Positions 1 through 10,469 are shown, counted from the first letter of the stretch. The stretch: 64,000 nucleotides of DNA from Halichondria panicea (GCF_963675165.1 NC_087377.1:3440978-3504977), one strand, 5' to 3'. A program made the numbers and translations. The notes: generated by a model from the letters alone, not told the origin.

Positions 1-1137
1 CATCCCAGCCACAGCACAGTATAACAACACTGTTGTGCAGTGTGAGGCAGTCGTTGTAGCCGGACGAGTGTTCATACCTGAATTATCAGAAAATGCTACC
101 TTGCAAGTACAAGGTATAGTCACAAACATTACATTAATAGCTTGTTTTGTACCCGGTTCCTCTCAGGTCCTCTTTCAGCTGTCTCCAACCTTCATACTCA
201 GTCATCAAGTACCAACATCACAATCACCTGGGATGCCCCCTTCTCTCTTAACCTCACCACAGCTGAACCTGTAGTTTTACTCCTACTCTTAGTCATTGCC
301 ATTTTAACAGCTGTTGTCATAGTGAAACGAAAACTAAGGAACCATAAAGGTAAACTGTTGACAATTTTGTTTATTATATTTACTATTTCTCTTTAATTTA
401 GATGATGTTGTTGTATCAGATGGAAGATTGGATTGGTCATCAACATTGCCAGGAATTGAGTAGCCTAACGAAGCTCGTGCTCTAGTGCTCAATAAGAACA
501 TTGCTTATGAGCAGACACGGATACCAAGACACAATGAACACACCACCACCATTGTCACCAGGGCAATAATAATGAGCCTAGTCATGAGTACGTATTAGTT
601 ATTGCCCAGCCAGAGTGCAACATGCCATATATTGCACTGGATGACATAATGCCCTCGGGGCCTGCGGTCCTCGGACATTATATTGCTCCAGTGCAATATA
701 TGGCATGTTGCACGAGGGCGCCTGCAATAACTAACTTGTTGCCCAATGACGTTAAACTCGTCTGACTGGTCATATAAACCGTCATAAAAGACATGTGTTT
801 TGAAGGAATTTAGTGTATTCATTAGTTTTGCTGAATTCCATAGTAAATTTTTTAGGTTTTCTTCCCACTATAGTAGTTGTAAAGGTAGTAGCCTATAAAA
901 GGGACCAACTGAGTATAGGGTGGGATGGTGGGGCATAAGTCCCAAATGGATATCTCTTAAAGAAATGTACTACATATACACACATGCATATAATCCAGTG
1001 CATTATGCCATATAATGCAGTGCAATATATGGTAGCCATGGCAGTGATGCAACATGCCATATACTGAGCACTGGATTGCTTTGATCTGCCCACTCACTGG
1101 GAAACAAGAAGAAGTATTACCTCAGGGACATTTTTAG
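1..1137 (+). pseudogene. Receptor copy R-A: 5'-truncated Ig/FN3 receptor pseudogene
   Basis: The window opens inside the first Ig exon (1-113, conserved VVQCEAV). The next exon (167-349) is a half FN3 domain joined in frame to the transmembrane segment: after TTAEP the frame runs straight into VVLLLLLVIAILTAVVIV and KRKLRNHK. The rest of FN3-1, Ig2, FN3-2 and the stalk are deleted. The tail exon starts at 402 and has an in-frame TAG at 461-463, where intact copies have CAG. It is further shortened around 565-575 and split by an insertion at about 595-1107, then resumes with the EEVLPQGHF end. It was once a family R receptor and is now broken. The FN3-TM junction is clean enough that a mini-receptor may have existed before the stop arose. 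Confidence 0.85.
595..1107. mobile_element. Hairpin-type MITE inserted in the tail exon of R-A
   Basis: Intact receptor copies read straight from the HEY codons to EEVLP here, but in R-A about 510 bp intervene. The left part is a long inverted repeat, with GTGCAACATGCCATATATTG near 615 mirrored near 690-712 and TTAGTTATTG mirrored by CAATAACTAA near 724. The same core words recur near 1020-1062 and at 16043-16062. No coding potential is seen. The exact ends are uncertain because the flanks have changed. Confidence 0.6.
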
Positions 1138-1880
1138 AACGATTGAACATCACTTCACATCGATTAATGTGGCAACATAAACCACATCTCGCCCTCCAAC
1201 CATAGTATAACTATAACATAAAGGTCAATTTAGTACCCTATTATTCTCAATTATGCTAGTTGCTAGAAGTTATTATTATTAGAACTATTATTCCAAAAAT
1301 TATGCTAGCATAATTTTCCAAGCGAGGGCTTCAATCCATAATCACTCTGTTGTCTACGACCTCAGTATCTCTCCTCCACCTCTGAGCTCTCAATGACAAA
1401 CAGTTTAGCGATATCTTTAGCTTGAGTCGTAGCTTGATTGGGTAGTCATCGTCCTTACACAACTTTTTGCGACCATTATCATAGAACACAGAGAACTTGA
1501 TCGGACATATCATTCTCAACGACAAAAGGAAAGAGGAATTAATGTTTAGTTGCATGCATGGGAAGAAGCCAATAGACGAGCTAAATGTATTACTGTCTGA
1601 TTATAATAATTATCAGACGTGGTGGAGGCCAACTGCATGGCCACTGCATGCATGTGCCGTTTGTTATGCCTCTACATACAAGAGTGTATAATTATCATAA
1701 ATGCTGCCACCAGCGCAAAAAAGTGCCCATGCATACAACTATAATTATGTCGATAGCTAATGTGGTGATATGAATGGTATTCACAGATATGTCTATCCAG
1801 GAGTACATTAATGGTCTACCTGTTTAATAGCTAGCTGTACATGCAATTGTTGCATGTCAGTATCTAGAAAATCAAGTCTG
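1138..1880. repeat. Segmental duplication shared with 7087-7830
   Basis: The spacer after R-A matches the spacer after R-B over about 740 bp with small indels. The shared stretch includes the 3' flank, an antisense RA-domain relic and the GCATGCATG-rich stretch beyond. It shows that the receptor and its downstream flank were copied as one block. Confidence 0.75.
1331..1550 (-). pseudogene. RASSF-type RA-domain relic (copy 1)
   Basis: The minus strand encodes FSVFYDNGRKKLCKDDDYPIK followed by LRLKLK. This resembles the C-terminal half of the Ras-association domain in RASSF proteins, whose core has the pattern KLxDDExPLxLRLLAGPxxxxLxFVL. The GPSED residues kept in the 13.8-kb copy are deleted here (12 bp) and upstream frames are shifted. 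No start codon or complete exon set is visible. It lies convergent to the receptor tail. The family call is inferred from motif resemblance only. Confidence 0.5.
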
Positions 1881-2285
1881 ACCTTATAAAACCAGTTGTC
1901 AACAAGAAGTATACTCATTTTTAAAATTATCGAGATTTGCATTTACACCTGAACCTTTAACCTTAAAACAGTTGTCAACAAGAAGTAGTAATATAGTGTT
2001 TTTAGATTTGCATTTACACCTGAATCTTTCCAGTTGTCAACAAGAAGTATATAGGGTATCTATAAGTATAATTATAGTGCACATGGTTTCTAGAGATTTT
2101 CATTTACATCTGAGCAACAACTTTAAACCTAGTGTAGTATATTGGTTTTTAAATTGAACCTTTAACTTAAACCAGTTGTCAAAAAGAAGTACGTAGTATA
2201 TAGTGGTTTCTAGAGATTTGCATTTACATCTGAACAACAACTTTAAACCTTGTTCAAACCAGTTTGAGATTTTAGTATAAAATGC
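1878..2285. repeat. Degenerate tandem repeat, about 80-90 bp unit, 4-5 copies
   Basis: The words CAGTTGTCAACAAGAAGTA and GAGATTTGCATTTACACCTGA alternate about five times with indels. The array ends just before the recombinase relic. It may be the 5' end of that element or an independent satellite. Confidence 0.7.
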
Positions 2286-2302
2286 ATGAACCAAGGAACA
2301 CC

Positions 2303-3164
2303 ATGGACTCTGTGTTCAGAACATTGAGGAAGGAAGGTATTGGATCGGAGAAGAAAACAGCAAAGCCATTTTCGAAGGAAGAAGAGCAGCAACTTTGGTC
2401 ATCTGGAGCATTGGGTGTGCAAGACCCTGTATCACTTTAACGTGCTGTATTCTTTTCAAATGGCAAAAGTTTTTGCCTGAGAGGAGGAAACGAGCATCGT
2501 GAACCCAGTTGAAAAGAGAAGTCGGAGGCTACAGATACACTGAGAATGCATCCAAAAACCGTGCAGGTGGACTTGGCCAGTTAAAACTGCAGAACAAAAC
2601 TGTTTTCATAGCAGCAGTTCATGAAGCTGGAGAAAGATGCTATTGCTACCTACTGGATCTGTACATCAGTAAGCTTCCTAGAAAGCTATCGAAACCGACT
2701 TGTTTTACGTCCGTCCCCTCGAAAATGTCCAACTCGAATCTCAAACATGGTACACTTGTGTCCCTGTAGGAAGAAATAAACTGTACAAAATGGTGAACGA
2801 CATGTGTACTCTTGCTGGGATTCTGGGAAGAACAAATCATCGCCTCAGAGCAACAGGCGCTACTGAGCTATACAATGCTGGTGTTCCAGAGAAAATCATT
2901 AAAGAGCGAACTGGACATCGTTCTTTGGAATGTCTACGAATGTACGAGCGTACAAGTGAGAAGCAACAGAATGCCGTATCCAGAGTTTTATCTGCACAAA
3001 AAGAAACCTGTTTCAATGTGGAAATGACGAAACTGGCAGAAAACACAACGAACATTGCAACTCACTCATCTGTTCCAGTTATGAACTTCCATAACTGCCA
3101 AGTGAACATCAACCAATACAGTCACGGGTCCATCGTCGACAGTGGAGCTTCTCTCAACCATTAG
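2303..3164 (+). pseudogene. Crypton-like tyrosine recombinase (DUF3504-type) relic
   Basis: The reading begins MDSVFRTLRKEG and has an in-frame TAA (after DPVSL) and frame changes before about 2530. The C-terminal 154 codons from 2700 are open. Family hallmarks are FCLRGGNEHR, LLDLYISKLPRK, WYTCVPVGRNKL, then HRLRATGATELYNAGVPEKI, ERTGHRSLE and MYERTS. The H-x-x-R, TGHRS and Y-E-R residues correspond to the R/H-x-x-R/H/Y catalytic set of tyrosine recombinases in Crypton transposons and in KIAA1958/QRICH1-type domesticated proteins. The damage indicates a dead copy. A related 3' tail lies near 43.33-43.52 kb. No terminal inverted repeats are seen, as expected for Cryptons. Confidence 0.8.
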
Positions 3165-3433
3165 TTATGTTATTACGTTACTGGACTAGCTCTTATAATT
3201 ATTTTGTTATTACTGTCATGCATTGTAAATCACAATAAACTGTTAATGTTGTAGTTTGTAGCCCAGATATTACTATAGCTCATAGTTCCCTGCTAAATAC
3301 ACTCAAATGGGATCTAATAGAAATAGAGCACATAGCAACAATAAGCAAAAACACTCTAAAACTATGGTATAATGCGTTTTGCAAACCACTCCACAATTCT
3401 ATCACTGAATGCTGAATGCTATGATTATAATTA
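3165..3433. other. Crypton 3' tail and spacer
   Basis: Non-coding. The stretch around 3205-3310 recurs at 43390-43510 (shared words GTAAATCACAAT, TTGTAGTTTGTAGCCCAGA, CTCATAGTTCCCTGC and ATGGGATCTAAT), so it is probably the 3' untranslated part of the recombinase element. Confidence 0.6.
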
Positions 3434-3453
3434 TGTTTAGTTAATGATCTTTA
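3434..3453 (+). promoter_or_regulatory. Conserved 5' motif of receptor family (copy B)
   Basis: TGTTTAGTTAATGATCTTTA lies 72 bp before the start codon. The identical 20-mer precedes R-E (35077) and R-G (58874), and variants precede R-C and R-F. It is a candidate core-promoter or 5'UTR element. A role is inferred from position and conservation only. Confidence 0.45.
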
Positions 3454-4003
3454 CTAGAATCTAGGTGATGGCGGTTAGATTCCCAGCAATCATAATTCTC
3501 TTGATGGCAACTAAACTAAAAGTAATGGACCTGAGATGGCTCATTCTTTCAACAGCTCTTGTGGCATCTATACAAGGTTGGTCTCTCATAGTCAAACTCA
3601 GTGCATTGTGTTTTTATGTGTTTGCAACTCATGATCAGTTCACAGTAGGACCAGTGCCAGTGGTACAGGCCCAGGGGCTGAATGCAGTGTTTGAGTGTCG
3701 GTATCCTGGAGCACTAAATTACAATTGGAGGTTCAATGGATACTTTCCTATATACTGACAATAGCTACCCACCTAATGTGACTGTTATTCCACCATCTAG
3801 TGACACCCCAGCAAAAATGATCATCCCAGCCACAGGCCTGTACAATAATACTGTTGTTCAGTGTTTGATAGTGGTTATAGTGGAAGGAGAGTTCGTTAGT
3901 GAACTGCATGCATATATCAGAAAATGCTACCTTGCAAGTACAAGGTAACCATAATCTGTCATTAACTATAATTATACCATAATAATGTATAATAATAACT
4001 ATA

Positions 4004-4176
4004 TTGGCGTAGGAAGTGGGGTGGTTCCAGGGGCTGGAGCCACCCCTTGTTGGAGAGCACTGTTTAGCTTAAATTGTTGGTTAGTTTAGCTACAGCATGC
4101 TGGCTGAGGCCAGCTAGCTATTAAATAATTACGTGATTATTATACCTCGGTGCGCATGCGCAGCGAGGTATACGGT

Positions 4177-4210
<34 letters not shown>

Positions 4211-5284
4211 CTGCTACAGCTGCATGCTCAAGGATCAATGAAGTGCAAGTAAGAGTTTCTATAGGCTTCTATAGTCAAGTTTTCTTGGATTTTAATTTGT
4301 GGATTTGCAAAATAATACTTTGTTCTTGAGTTATGCTTAGTTTTGCTTACTTGGAATGCCATTGCAGCCTTTTCAGAAGAGCACGTAGCCATTAATTTTA
4401 GACTTGAACTTTTGGCATCGATCGTTTTACAACATTCATGGTTGATCATTACCCACTCTTTGATCATTACCCACTCTTTGAGTTTTGCATGCAGCAACAT
4501 TTGTGTGTGTAATGCAAAAATGTTCATCATGTGTATAAATTAATTATGCCTCGGTGCGCATGCGCAAGCGAGGTATACGGTAGTGTGTTTGTGTGTCTGT
4601 ACTGTATGTGTGTGTGTGTCTGTGTGTGTAGACTGCTACAGCTGCTCAAGGATGAATCAAGTGCAAGTAAGAGTTTCTATAGGCTTCTAGTCATGTTTTC
4701 TTGGATTTTAATTCGTGGATTTGCAAAATAATGCTTTGTTCTCGAGTTATGCCTAGTTTTGCTTACTTGGAATGCCATTGCAGCCTTTTCAGAAGAGCAC
4801 GTAGCCAAACTTGTTTACCGAGTGTTACTACTCTACTTAGTAGTTAGCTCTGCACTAGAACGCTAGCTATTGGTAGCTGCAAGAGTGAGAAGAGAGCTGC
4901 AAGGCTCTGCTGATGGCAGCCATTAATTTTAGACTTGAACTTTTGGCATCGATCGTTTTTAACAACAATCATAGTCGATCATTACCCACTCTTTGAGTTT
5001 GCAAAAAAAAAATAAGCTATTAGTAGCTTTATGTTATGTAGCTTTGGCATCTCCACCGAGGCATCAGCACCTAGCTGCGGTGCTTTCGGCATTTCAATGA
5101 TGGGCTATAGGTTTCAAAAGTAAAGTGCAAAGTGATAGATCTACCACGGAGATAATGATTGATCTATGAACCTATATAGTCTCAAAGTCCAGCCTCTTTC
5201 AGTCTTTGCAAGAATACGAAGATTTAGGAGGGCGTGGCCAGACTACTATGAACCCCCCTTGTAAAAAATCTTCCTACGCCTCTG
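4004..5284. mobile_element. hAT5-like non-autonomous element in R-B intron 2
   Basis: The ends are TTGGCGTAGGAAG and CTTCCTACGCCTCTG, an imperfect inverted pair. They are flanked by the 5-bp direct repeat CTATA (3999-4003 and 5285-5289). The same ends and duplication length occur in the 51689-52370 insertion. No transposase is seen inside, but nested repeats and a GT microsatellite (4181-4207) are. The family call rests on 5-bp duplications and CAGTGGCGTAG-type ends. Confidence 0.6.
4144..5064. repeat. Two tandem copies of a CCTCGGTGCGCATGCGC repeat
   Basis: A unit beginning TTATACCTCGGTGCGCATGCG at 4140 and again at 4546 carries the same block (CTACAGCTG, GGCTTCTA, TTTTCTTGGATTTTAAT, GGAATGCCATTGCAGCC). 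It closes near CACCGAGGCAT at 5054-5064. The same family, in reverse orientation, supplies the right part of the insertion that breaks M2 exon 10 (about 49620-49850). Confidence 0.6.
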
Positions 5285-6337
5285 CTATATAAGTGTAACT
5301 ATATACAACTACCCCTTCTATATAATTATATACAGGTCCTCTTTCAGCTGTCTCCAACCTCCGTGCTCATTCATCAAGCACAACTATCACAATCACCTGG
5401 GATGCCCCCTTCTCTCTAGACCTCACCACAGCTGAACCAGACATACAGTATTGTGTGGATGTGTACGATAGTGCCACTGGTGTTCTACTACACTCTGAGT
5501 GTGGTATTATTGAGGAACGCTACACCTATTCCCCTAGCAACCCCTGCTCGTATATGTTCACAGTAACACCTAGGAGCAATTTAGATGGAGCTCTCAATGG
5601 GACCACTTTGTTCAGATGTATACAAGATGGTAAGAATGTGACTTTGTACTAAATTGAGTAAGTTTGAGTTGGCTAATTGATTTCTCAACCACATGCACTC
5701 AAATACAGCACAGTCTCAGAACTTCACAATTCAGCCAGTATCAGTGATACAAGCTAAAGGCCTGAAGGCAGTGTTTGAGTGTTTGTACCCTGGTGCCCTG
5801 AGTCACAGATGGGGGATCAATGGAACGTACCCAGCTGATGATGCGTTTCCACCTGATGTAACTCGTACCCTACCGTCTGGTGATACTCCAGCAAGACTGG
5901 CCATTCCATCAACAGACCAGTACAACAACACTGTGGTGCAGTGTAGGGCTGTGCTTGATGCGGGAGGAGATGCGCAGTTTGTGCAAACATGTGATGCTTT
6001 GTTGTTAGTACAAGGTATCCTGCTATCATTATTATGAGCTTTACATTATAACACTTCAGGTCCACTGGGCTCTGTTACTGGACTGAGACTGGACATGGTG
6101 ACCTCTACTTCAGTGACTCTCATCTGGGATGCTCCCTTCTCCCTAGACCTCACCACAGCTGAGCCAGACATACAATATTGTGTGGATATGCACAGTGTCC
6201 CTATAGAGGACAATTGATGGAGTCAACATGTGACATCATCGACACTAACTACACTTTCTCTACCAGTGATCAAGACCAGTTAGTATTTACAGTGACACCA
6301 AGAAGTAATGTGGAGGGTAGTCTCAATGGAACCTCCA

Positions 6338-6466
6338 CACTGTAAAAAAAAAAGTGCGGTGAGCACACTAAAACCGTCGCATATAGCACACTTTTTCAAA
6401 AAAGCGTGCTATATGCGACGGTTTTAGTGTGTCCACCGCACTTTTTTTCAATCATTTTTTACAGTG
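6338..6466. mobile_element. CACTG-ended MITE inside the FN3-2 exon of R-B
   Basis: Ends are CACTGTAAAAA and TTTTTTACAGTG, with an almost perfect internal hairpin. The dinucleotide CA is duplicated at both edges (6336-6337 and 6467-6468). R-C at 11880-11890 supplies the empty site, reading ACCTCCAGTGAAC. CACTG ends with a 2-bp duplication are compatible with CACTA/EnSpm-type non-autonomous elements. Confidence 0.8.
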
Positions 6467-7266
6467 CAGTGAACTAGTCGGACCTCCTTCGCAAGGTAAA
6501 TGGTCTGTGTACCAAGCATTATCTATTATAGTTATGTAGTACCACTCTCTTCACAGCTAACGACACAATTACTGACATCTCACCATCGTCATCTCTTCCT
6601 GAGTCTATTCAACAACCCTCTATTTATACAATAGCAGGTGAGTAATAAAATATGCTAAGCAGGCTTAACTGTCGTATGATTGGCTGTTTATACCCTATAA
6701 TTATGTTATACAGTGTCTTCAGGTGTGACTGCTGTGGTAGTTCTACTCCTACTCTTATTCATCGCCATTTTAACAGCTGTTGTCATAGTGAAACGAAAAC
6801 AAAGGAACCACAAAGGTAAATGTTGACAATTTTATTTATTGTTTTTATTAATTTAGGTGATGTTGTTGTATCAGATGGAAGAGTGGATTTATCATCAACA
6901 TTGCCAGGAATTGAGCAGCCTAACGAAGCTTATGCTCCAGTGCTCAATAAGAACATTGCTTATGAGCAGACACAGATACCAAGACACAATGAACACACCA
7001 CCACCATTGTCACCACGGTAGTAGCAATGGATAATATTGAGCCTAGTCATGAGTACGAAGAAGTATTACCTCAGGGACATTTTTAGAACGATTGAACATC
7101 ACTTCACATCAATGTGGCAACATAAACTACACCTCGCCCTCGAATCATAGTATAACTAAGGTCAAATTATGCTAATTTAGTATCTCAATTATGCTAGTTG
7201 CTAGAAGTCTCCCTATTATTCCAAAAATTATGCTAGCATAATTTGCCAAGCCCTATAGTGGGGGCT

Positions 7267-7491
7267 TCAATCCATAATCACTCTGTTGTCTACGACCTCA
7301 GTATCTCTCCTCCACCTCTGAGCTCTCAATGACAAACAGTTTAGCGATATCTTTAGCTTAAGTCGTAGCTTGATTGGGTAGTCATCGTCCTTACACAACT
7401 CCTTGCGGCCATTGCCATAGAATACAGAGAACTTGATCGGACATATCATTCTCAACGACAAAAGGAAAGAGGAATTAATGTTTAGGTGCAT
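7267..7491 (-). pseudogene. RASSF-type RA-domain relic (copy 2)
   Basis: The open minus-strand stretch contains FSVFYGNGRKELCKDDDYPI and LRLKLK. It is nearly identical to copy 1 and shares its 12-bp internal loss, so the deletion predates duplication of this block. The AG-GTTGAGAATGAT splice context seen in the 13.9-kb copy is altered here. It is non-functional as seen. Confidence 0.5.
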
Positions 7492-7864
7492 GGGAAGAAG
7501 CCAATAGATGAGCTAAATGTATTACTATCTGATTATCAGACGTGGTGGAGGCCAACTGCATGGCCACTGCATGCATGTACCGTTGGTTATGCCTCTACAT
7601 ACAAGAGTGTATACCAGTAGGTATCATAAATGCTGCCAGCTAAAAAAAATTTGCCCATGCATGCAACTATATGTACGATAGCTAACGTGGTGATATGAAA
7701 ATGGTATTCACAGATATAATTATGTCTATCCAGAAGTACATTAATTGTCTATCTGTTAGCTAGCTGTACATGCAATTGTTGCATGTCAGTATCTACAAAA
7801 TTGCCTCGAAGTCTGACCTTATAAACACATGTCAACCAGAGGAGGGAGGACACGATTAACCTTA

Positions 7865-8138
7865 GGCCACTCCAAGTGATACTCTGGTTTCTGGTCCACC
7901 GCCCGCATCAGATTTTATTCTTGGATTTCTATCTCATTATTGGATTTCTATCCCATTATTTCTACTACGCATGCGCATAATGGTTCATGCGGTACAAAAT
8001 AGTGTGATAATGATATTCATTTGCAAAATAATGAGTTCATAAGGTGAAATTGATAATGACATAATGAGAAAAGCCGCCCGCCCGCATGCAATTAGAAAAA
8101 CTTCAGGACCAGAAACCAGAGTGTCACTTGGAGTGGCC
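7865..8138. mobile_element. PIF/Harbinger-like MITE, copy 1
   Basis: Ends GGCCACTCCAAGTGATACTC and its inverse, about 33 bp (GGACCAGAAACCAGAGTGTC begins the right arm). Flanked by TTA duplications (7862-7864 and 8139-8141). TWA target duplications are diagnostic of PIF/Harbinger elements. No coding capacity. Confidence 0.8.
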
Positions 8139-8195
8139 TTAGCTATAATTAGCTAACTCTGAACTAAACAATTCCATGTTGCAGCTTTATCACAG

Positions 8196-8390
8196 AGACA
8201 GGAGTGCCTAGCCTGGGGTGCTTCTCACAGGGATCTTGGAGACAGGAGTGCCTGGGGTGCTCCTCATAGGGATCCTGTCTCCAGGATCAAGAGTGCTTCT
8301 CACAGAGACAAGATCAGAGTGCCTGGGATGCTTCTCACAGGGATTTTAGAGATAGGAGTACTTGAGGTGCTTCTTATAGGGGTCCTATTT
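8196..8390. repeat. Degenerate minisatellite, about 45-50 bp unit
   Basis: The phrase GACAGGAGTGCCTGGGGTGC plus TTCTCACAGGGATC recurs four to five times with substitutions and inversions. It lies inside the 7837-8585 element. Confidence 0.65.
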
Positions 8391-8802
8391 ATAATTACCT
8401 TCAGGTCCTGACAACTTGGCCATAGGGGTACCTCCAGTAGGAGAAAAGGCTTACTTTGCTCTAGCTCTTGTGTCCAATATGTAGAGGTTATAAAGAAAGA
8501 AAAGATGAATCGTTCAAAGAATGTCATTAAAAGGTCGCGAAATTAGCTAATTAGAGCTAAGGTTAATCGTGTCCTCCCTCCTCTGATCTCTACCCAAATT
8601 CTGGTAGAGACAGAAGCTGTAGCCCAGAGTCACCAGTCCCTTTTCTCCCGGGGGGCCCGTCCAATCAGAGAAAAGGGAGTGGCTTGCGAGTCTAGCTAGC
8701 TAGCCTGGCTTGCCCCCCCCCCCCCATTTCCTCTCATGTAGAGCTAGAGTTTAAAGGTCACCAACTACCTACTAAAGCTAAATAGGTAAGCCGGCCAACT
8801 AC

Positions 8803-9869
8803 TAGCCTCGAGACCAGGCCGATTACAATACGGCCTGGTCTCTAGGCCCTGGCAAATTATGCCGGTATAATTTGGGGCATAATAGGTTAGATCATTATAC
8901 TGGCATAATTGGAGCATAATAGGCTTAAAATTGTGAATTTGGTCAGCTTGGTGCAAATGCAACGGTCCTCTGCTGTTGCTGAACGTAATTTTTCTCTTTT
9001 AAATGCTTCTTTACATCTAGAAGATTATGTTGAATTTTCAGTTATGTTATAAATGTGCAATACAAGAGATAATTTTTTTTACTACTACTGCTGAAAAAAG
9101 GACGTCAATGTGGGGCATAATGGGTTCTTTCCACAAGCATAATAGGCTGAATTTGGGGTAGTGCTCAAAAGCATAATAGGCAGAAAAAAGAGCATAATTT
9201 GCCAGGGCCTATACTGGTCTCTATCAGAGGAGGTACGACAGGCGCGGTGCACCTCAAGTAATTAGCCTTTGATTGAGCAATAATTATCCGCCCACTCCCC
9301 GCCCACGTCGAATGTTTTTGCTGTGAGTAATCAGAGGCTAATTACTTTAGCTGCACCGCGCCTGTCGTACCTCCTCTGGGTCTCTATTGCATAGTTAATT
9401 AATCATAGGCGTGGTCCATACACGCCCATGTACTATCTAGCTAGCTAGCTGTGGCCCTCTATGGTGTTGTCGAGAAGGCTTGCACACTAGTCTGAAACCA
9501 GAAGAGGCTCTCATCTACCTCTATGATGGTTGGATGGTCGTGCTGTTTTGAACTTGGTTTCTATACAAATGAGAGCTTTTTCTGGCTTCAGACTAGTGTG
9601 CAAGCTTTCTTGACAACACCATAGAGGGCCACAGCCTTCTCGACAACGCAATAGAGAGCATAAGCCACAGCTTCACAGGAGACAAGTATTTGTTTAAAAT
9701 TAATACAGAAAGAAACTAGTAAACAAACTAGTTTACGGTATAATTTTACAAAGGTTTACTATAAAGTATACGAGTTACCCAGATTCTGGGTAACTCAGTT
9801 TGCGCATGTGCACTATCACCCATGCAATAGAGACCAGGCCGTATTTTAATCGGCGTGGTCTCGAGGCTA
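8803..9869. mobile_element. MULE-like element with TAGCCTCGA ends and 9-bp duplication
   Basis: The left end TAGCCTCGAGACCAGGCCGA and the right end, its inverse, continue for about 40 bp. Each end is itself a hairpin. The 9-bp repeat GCCAACTAC flanks both sides (8794-8802 and 9870-9878), as in Mutator-like elements. No transposase is visible, and a second foldback element is nested at 9225-9378. Confidence 0.8.
9225..9378. mobile_element. CAGAGGAGGTACGAC foldback MITE, 9-bp duplication
   Basis: Inverted ends CAGAGGAGGTACGAC and GTCGTACCTCCTCTG, followed by AGGCGCGGTGCA and its complement. The exact 9-bp direct repeat GGTCTCTAT lies at 9216-9224 and 9379-9387. It is nested within the 8803-9869 element, so it is younger. 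Confidence 0.8.
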
Positions 9870-9894
9870 GCCAACTACCTACTTCGAAAGCTAA

Positions 9895-10182
9895 GGCCAC
9901 TCCAAATGAGACTGTAGTTTCCCGTCCAACTCGCGCTTCCTGCTTTAGCTACCTCATTGATAGTCATTATGGCCATTATTTCTCTAATTATCAATGAAAT
10001 ATTGAAATTACTTTTTTCTTGTTCTTTGTTGCCTCTAAGCACATGGTTGGCTGAATTTTTGTGGCTAATTAATTAAATTCATTGATGACGGAACAATAAT
10101 ATTTATAATTATGTGTAATGAATAATGATTTATAATTTACTGGAGTCTCTGACGGGAAACTACAGTCTCATTTGGAGTGGCC
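9895..10182. mobile_element. PIF/Harbinger-like MITE, copy 2
   Basis: Ends GGCCACTCCAAATGAGACTG and the inverse CAGTCTCATTTGGAGTGGCC. Flanked by TAA duplications (9892-9894 and 10183-10185). The outer 15 bp are shared with the copy at 7865, while the interiors differ. Confidence 0.8.
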
Positions 10183-10415
10183 TAAATAGCTAAGCCAACT
10201 ACCTACTTCAAAAACTAAATAGCTAAGATAAATAATTTATTGAACTACCTACTTCGAAAGCTAAGTAGGTAAGCCAACTACCTACTTAGAACGTCAACTG
10301 CAAGTAGCTCTCAGGGCCACCGTAGATCTGTAAGCACTTATTAGGAAGGTGCGTGTATAAACAATTCAAGTGATATAGCACAACTAGCATGCATGATTCA
10401 ACATAATTTTAATTA
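10183..10415. other. Spacer upstream of R-C
   Basis: Contains three to four copies of the phrase CCAACTACCTACTTCGAAAGCTAA at 10195-10290, a short tandem repeat. Nothing else is recognised. The stretch 10320-10380 (GTAGATCTGTAAGCACT ... TATAAACAATTCAAGTGATA) recurs before R-F at 37650-37705, marking a shared promoter-distal flank. Confidence 0.5.
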
Positions 10416-10435
10416 TCATGGTTAACGATCTTTAT
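10416..10435 (+). promoter_or_regulatory. Conserved 5' motif of receptor family (copy C)
   Basis: TCATGGTTAACGATCTTTAT is a diverged version of the 20-mer before R-B, R-E and R-G, here 34 bp before the start codon. The TTATTGTGCCACAAA context after it recurs before R-F. Confidence 0.4.
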
Positions 10436-10469
10436 TGTGCCACAAAGGCGCATGCCTATAGCTATTGAG

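Larger units (their letters stand above)
3525..7086 (+). pseudogene. Receptor copy R-B: Ig/FN3 receptor pseudogene
   Basis: Signal exon 3525-3576 (MDLRWLILSTALVASIQ). The Ig1 exon (to 3944) has lost the canonical acceptor (CAA instead of CAG) and hits TGA at 3756-3758 after FNGYFPIY. A 1.28-kb insertion enlarges the next intron. FN3-1 (5336-5629) and Ig2 (5709-6014) are open and in frame. FN3-2 (6060-6495) has a 2-bp insertion after HSVP that leads to TGA, and a 129-bp MITE at 6338-6466. The stalk (6557-6637), transmembrane exon (6714-6815, with LLFIAILT) and tail (6857-7086, ending EEVLPQGHF) are intact. The 3' exons look well preserved, so decay is recent or the exons are refreshed by conversion from other copies. 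Confidence 0.85.
7837..8585. mobile_element. CAGAGGAGG-ended foldback element (composite)
   Basis: Left end CAGAGGAGGGAGGACACG and right end CGTGTCCTCCCTCCTCTG are inverted over about 28 bp, continuing as ATTAACCTTA/TAAGGTTAAT. It contains a complete PIF-like MITE (7865-8138) and a minisatellite. Unlike three relatives in the window, no matching 9-bp flanks are seen. Confidence 0.6.
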
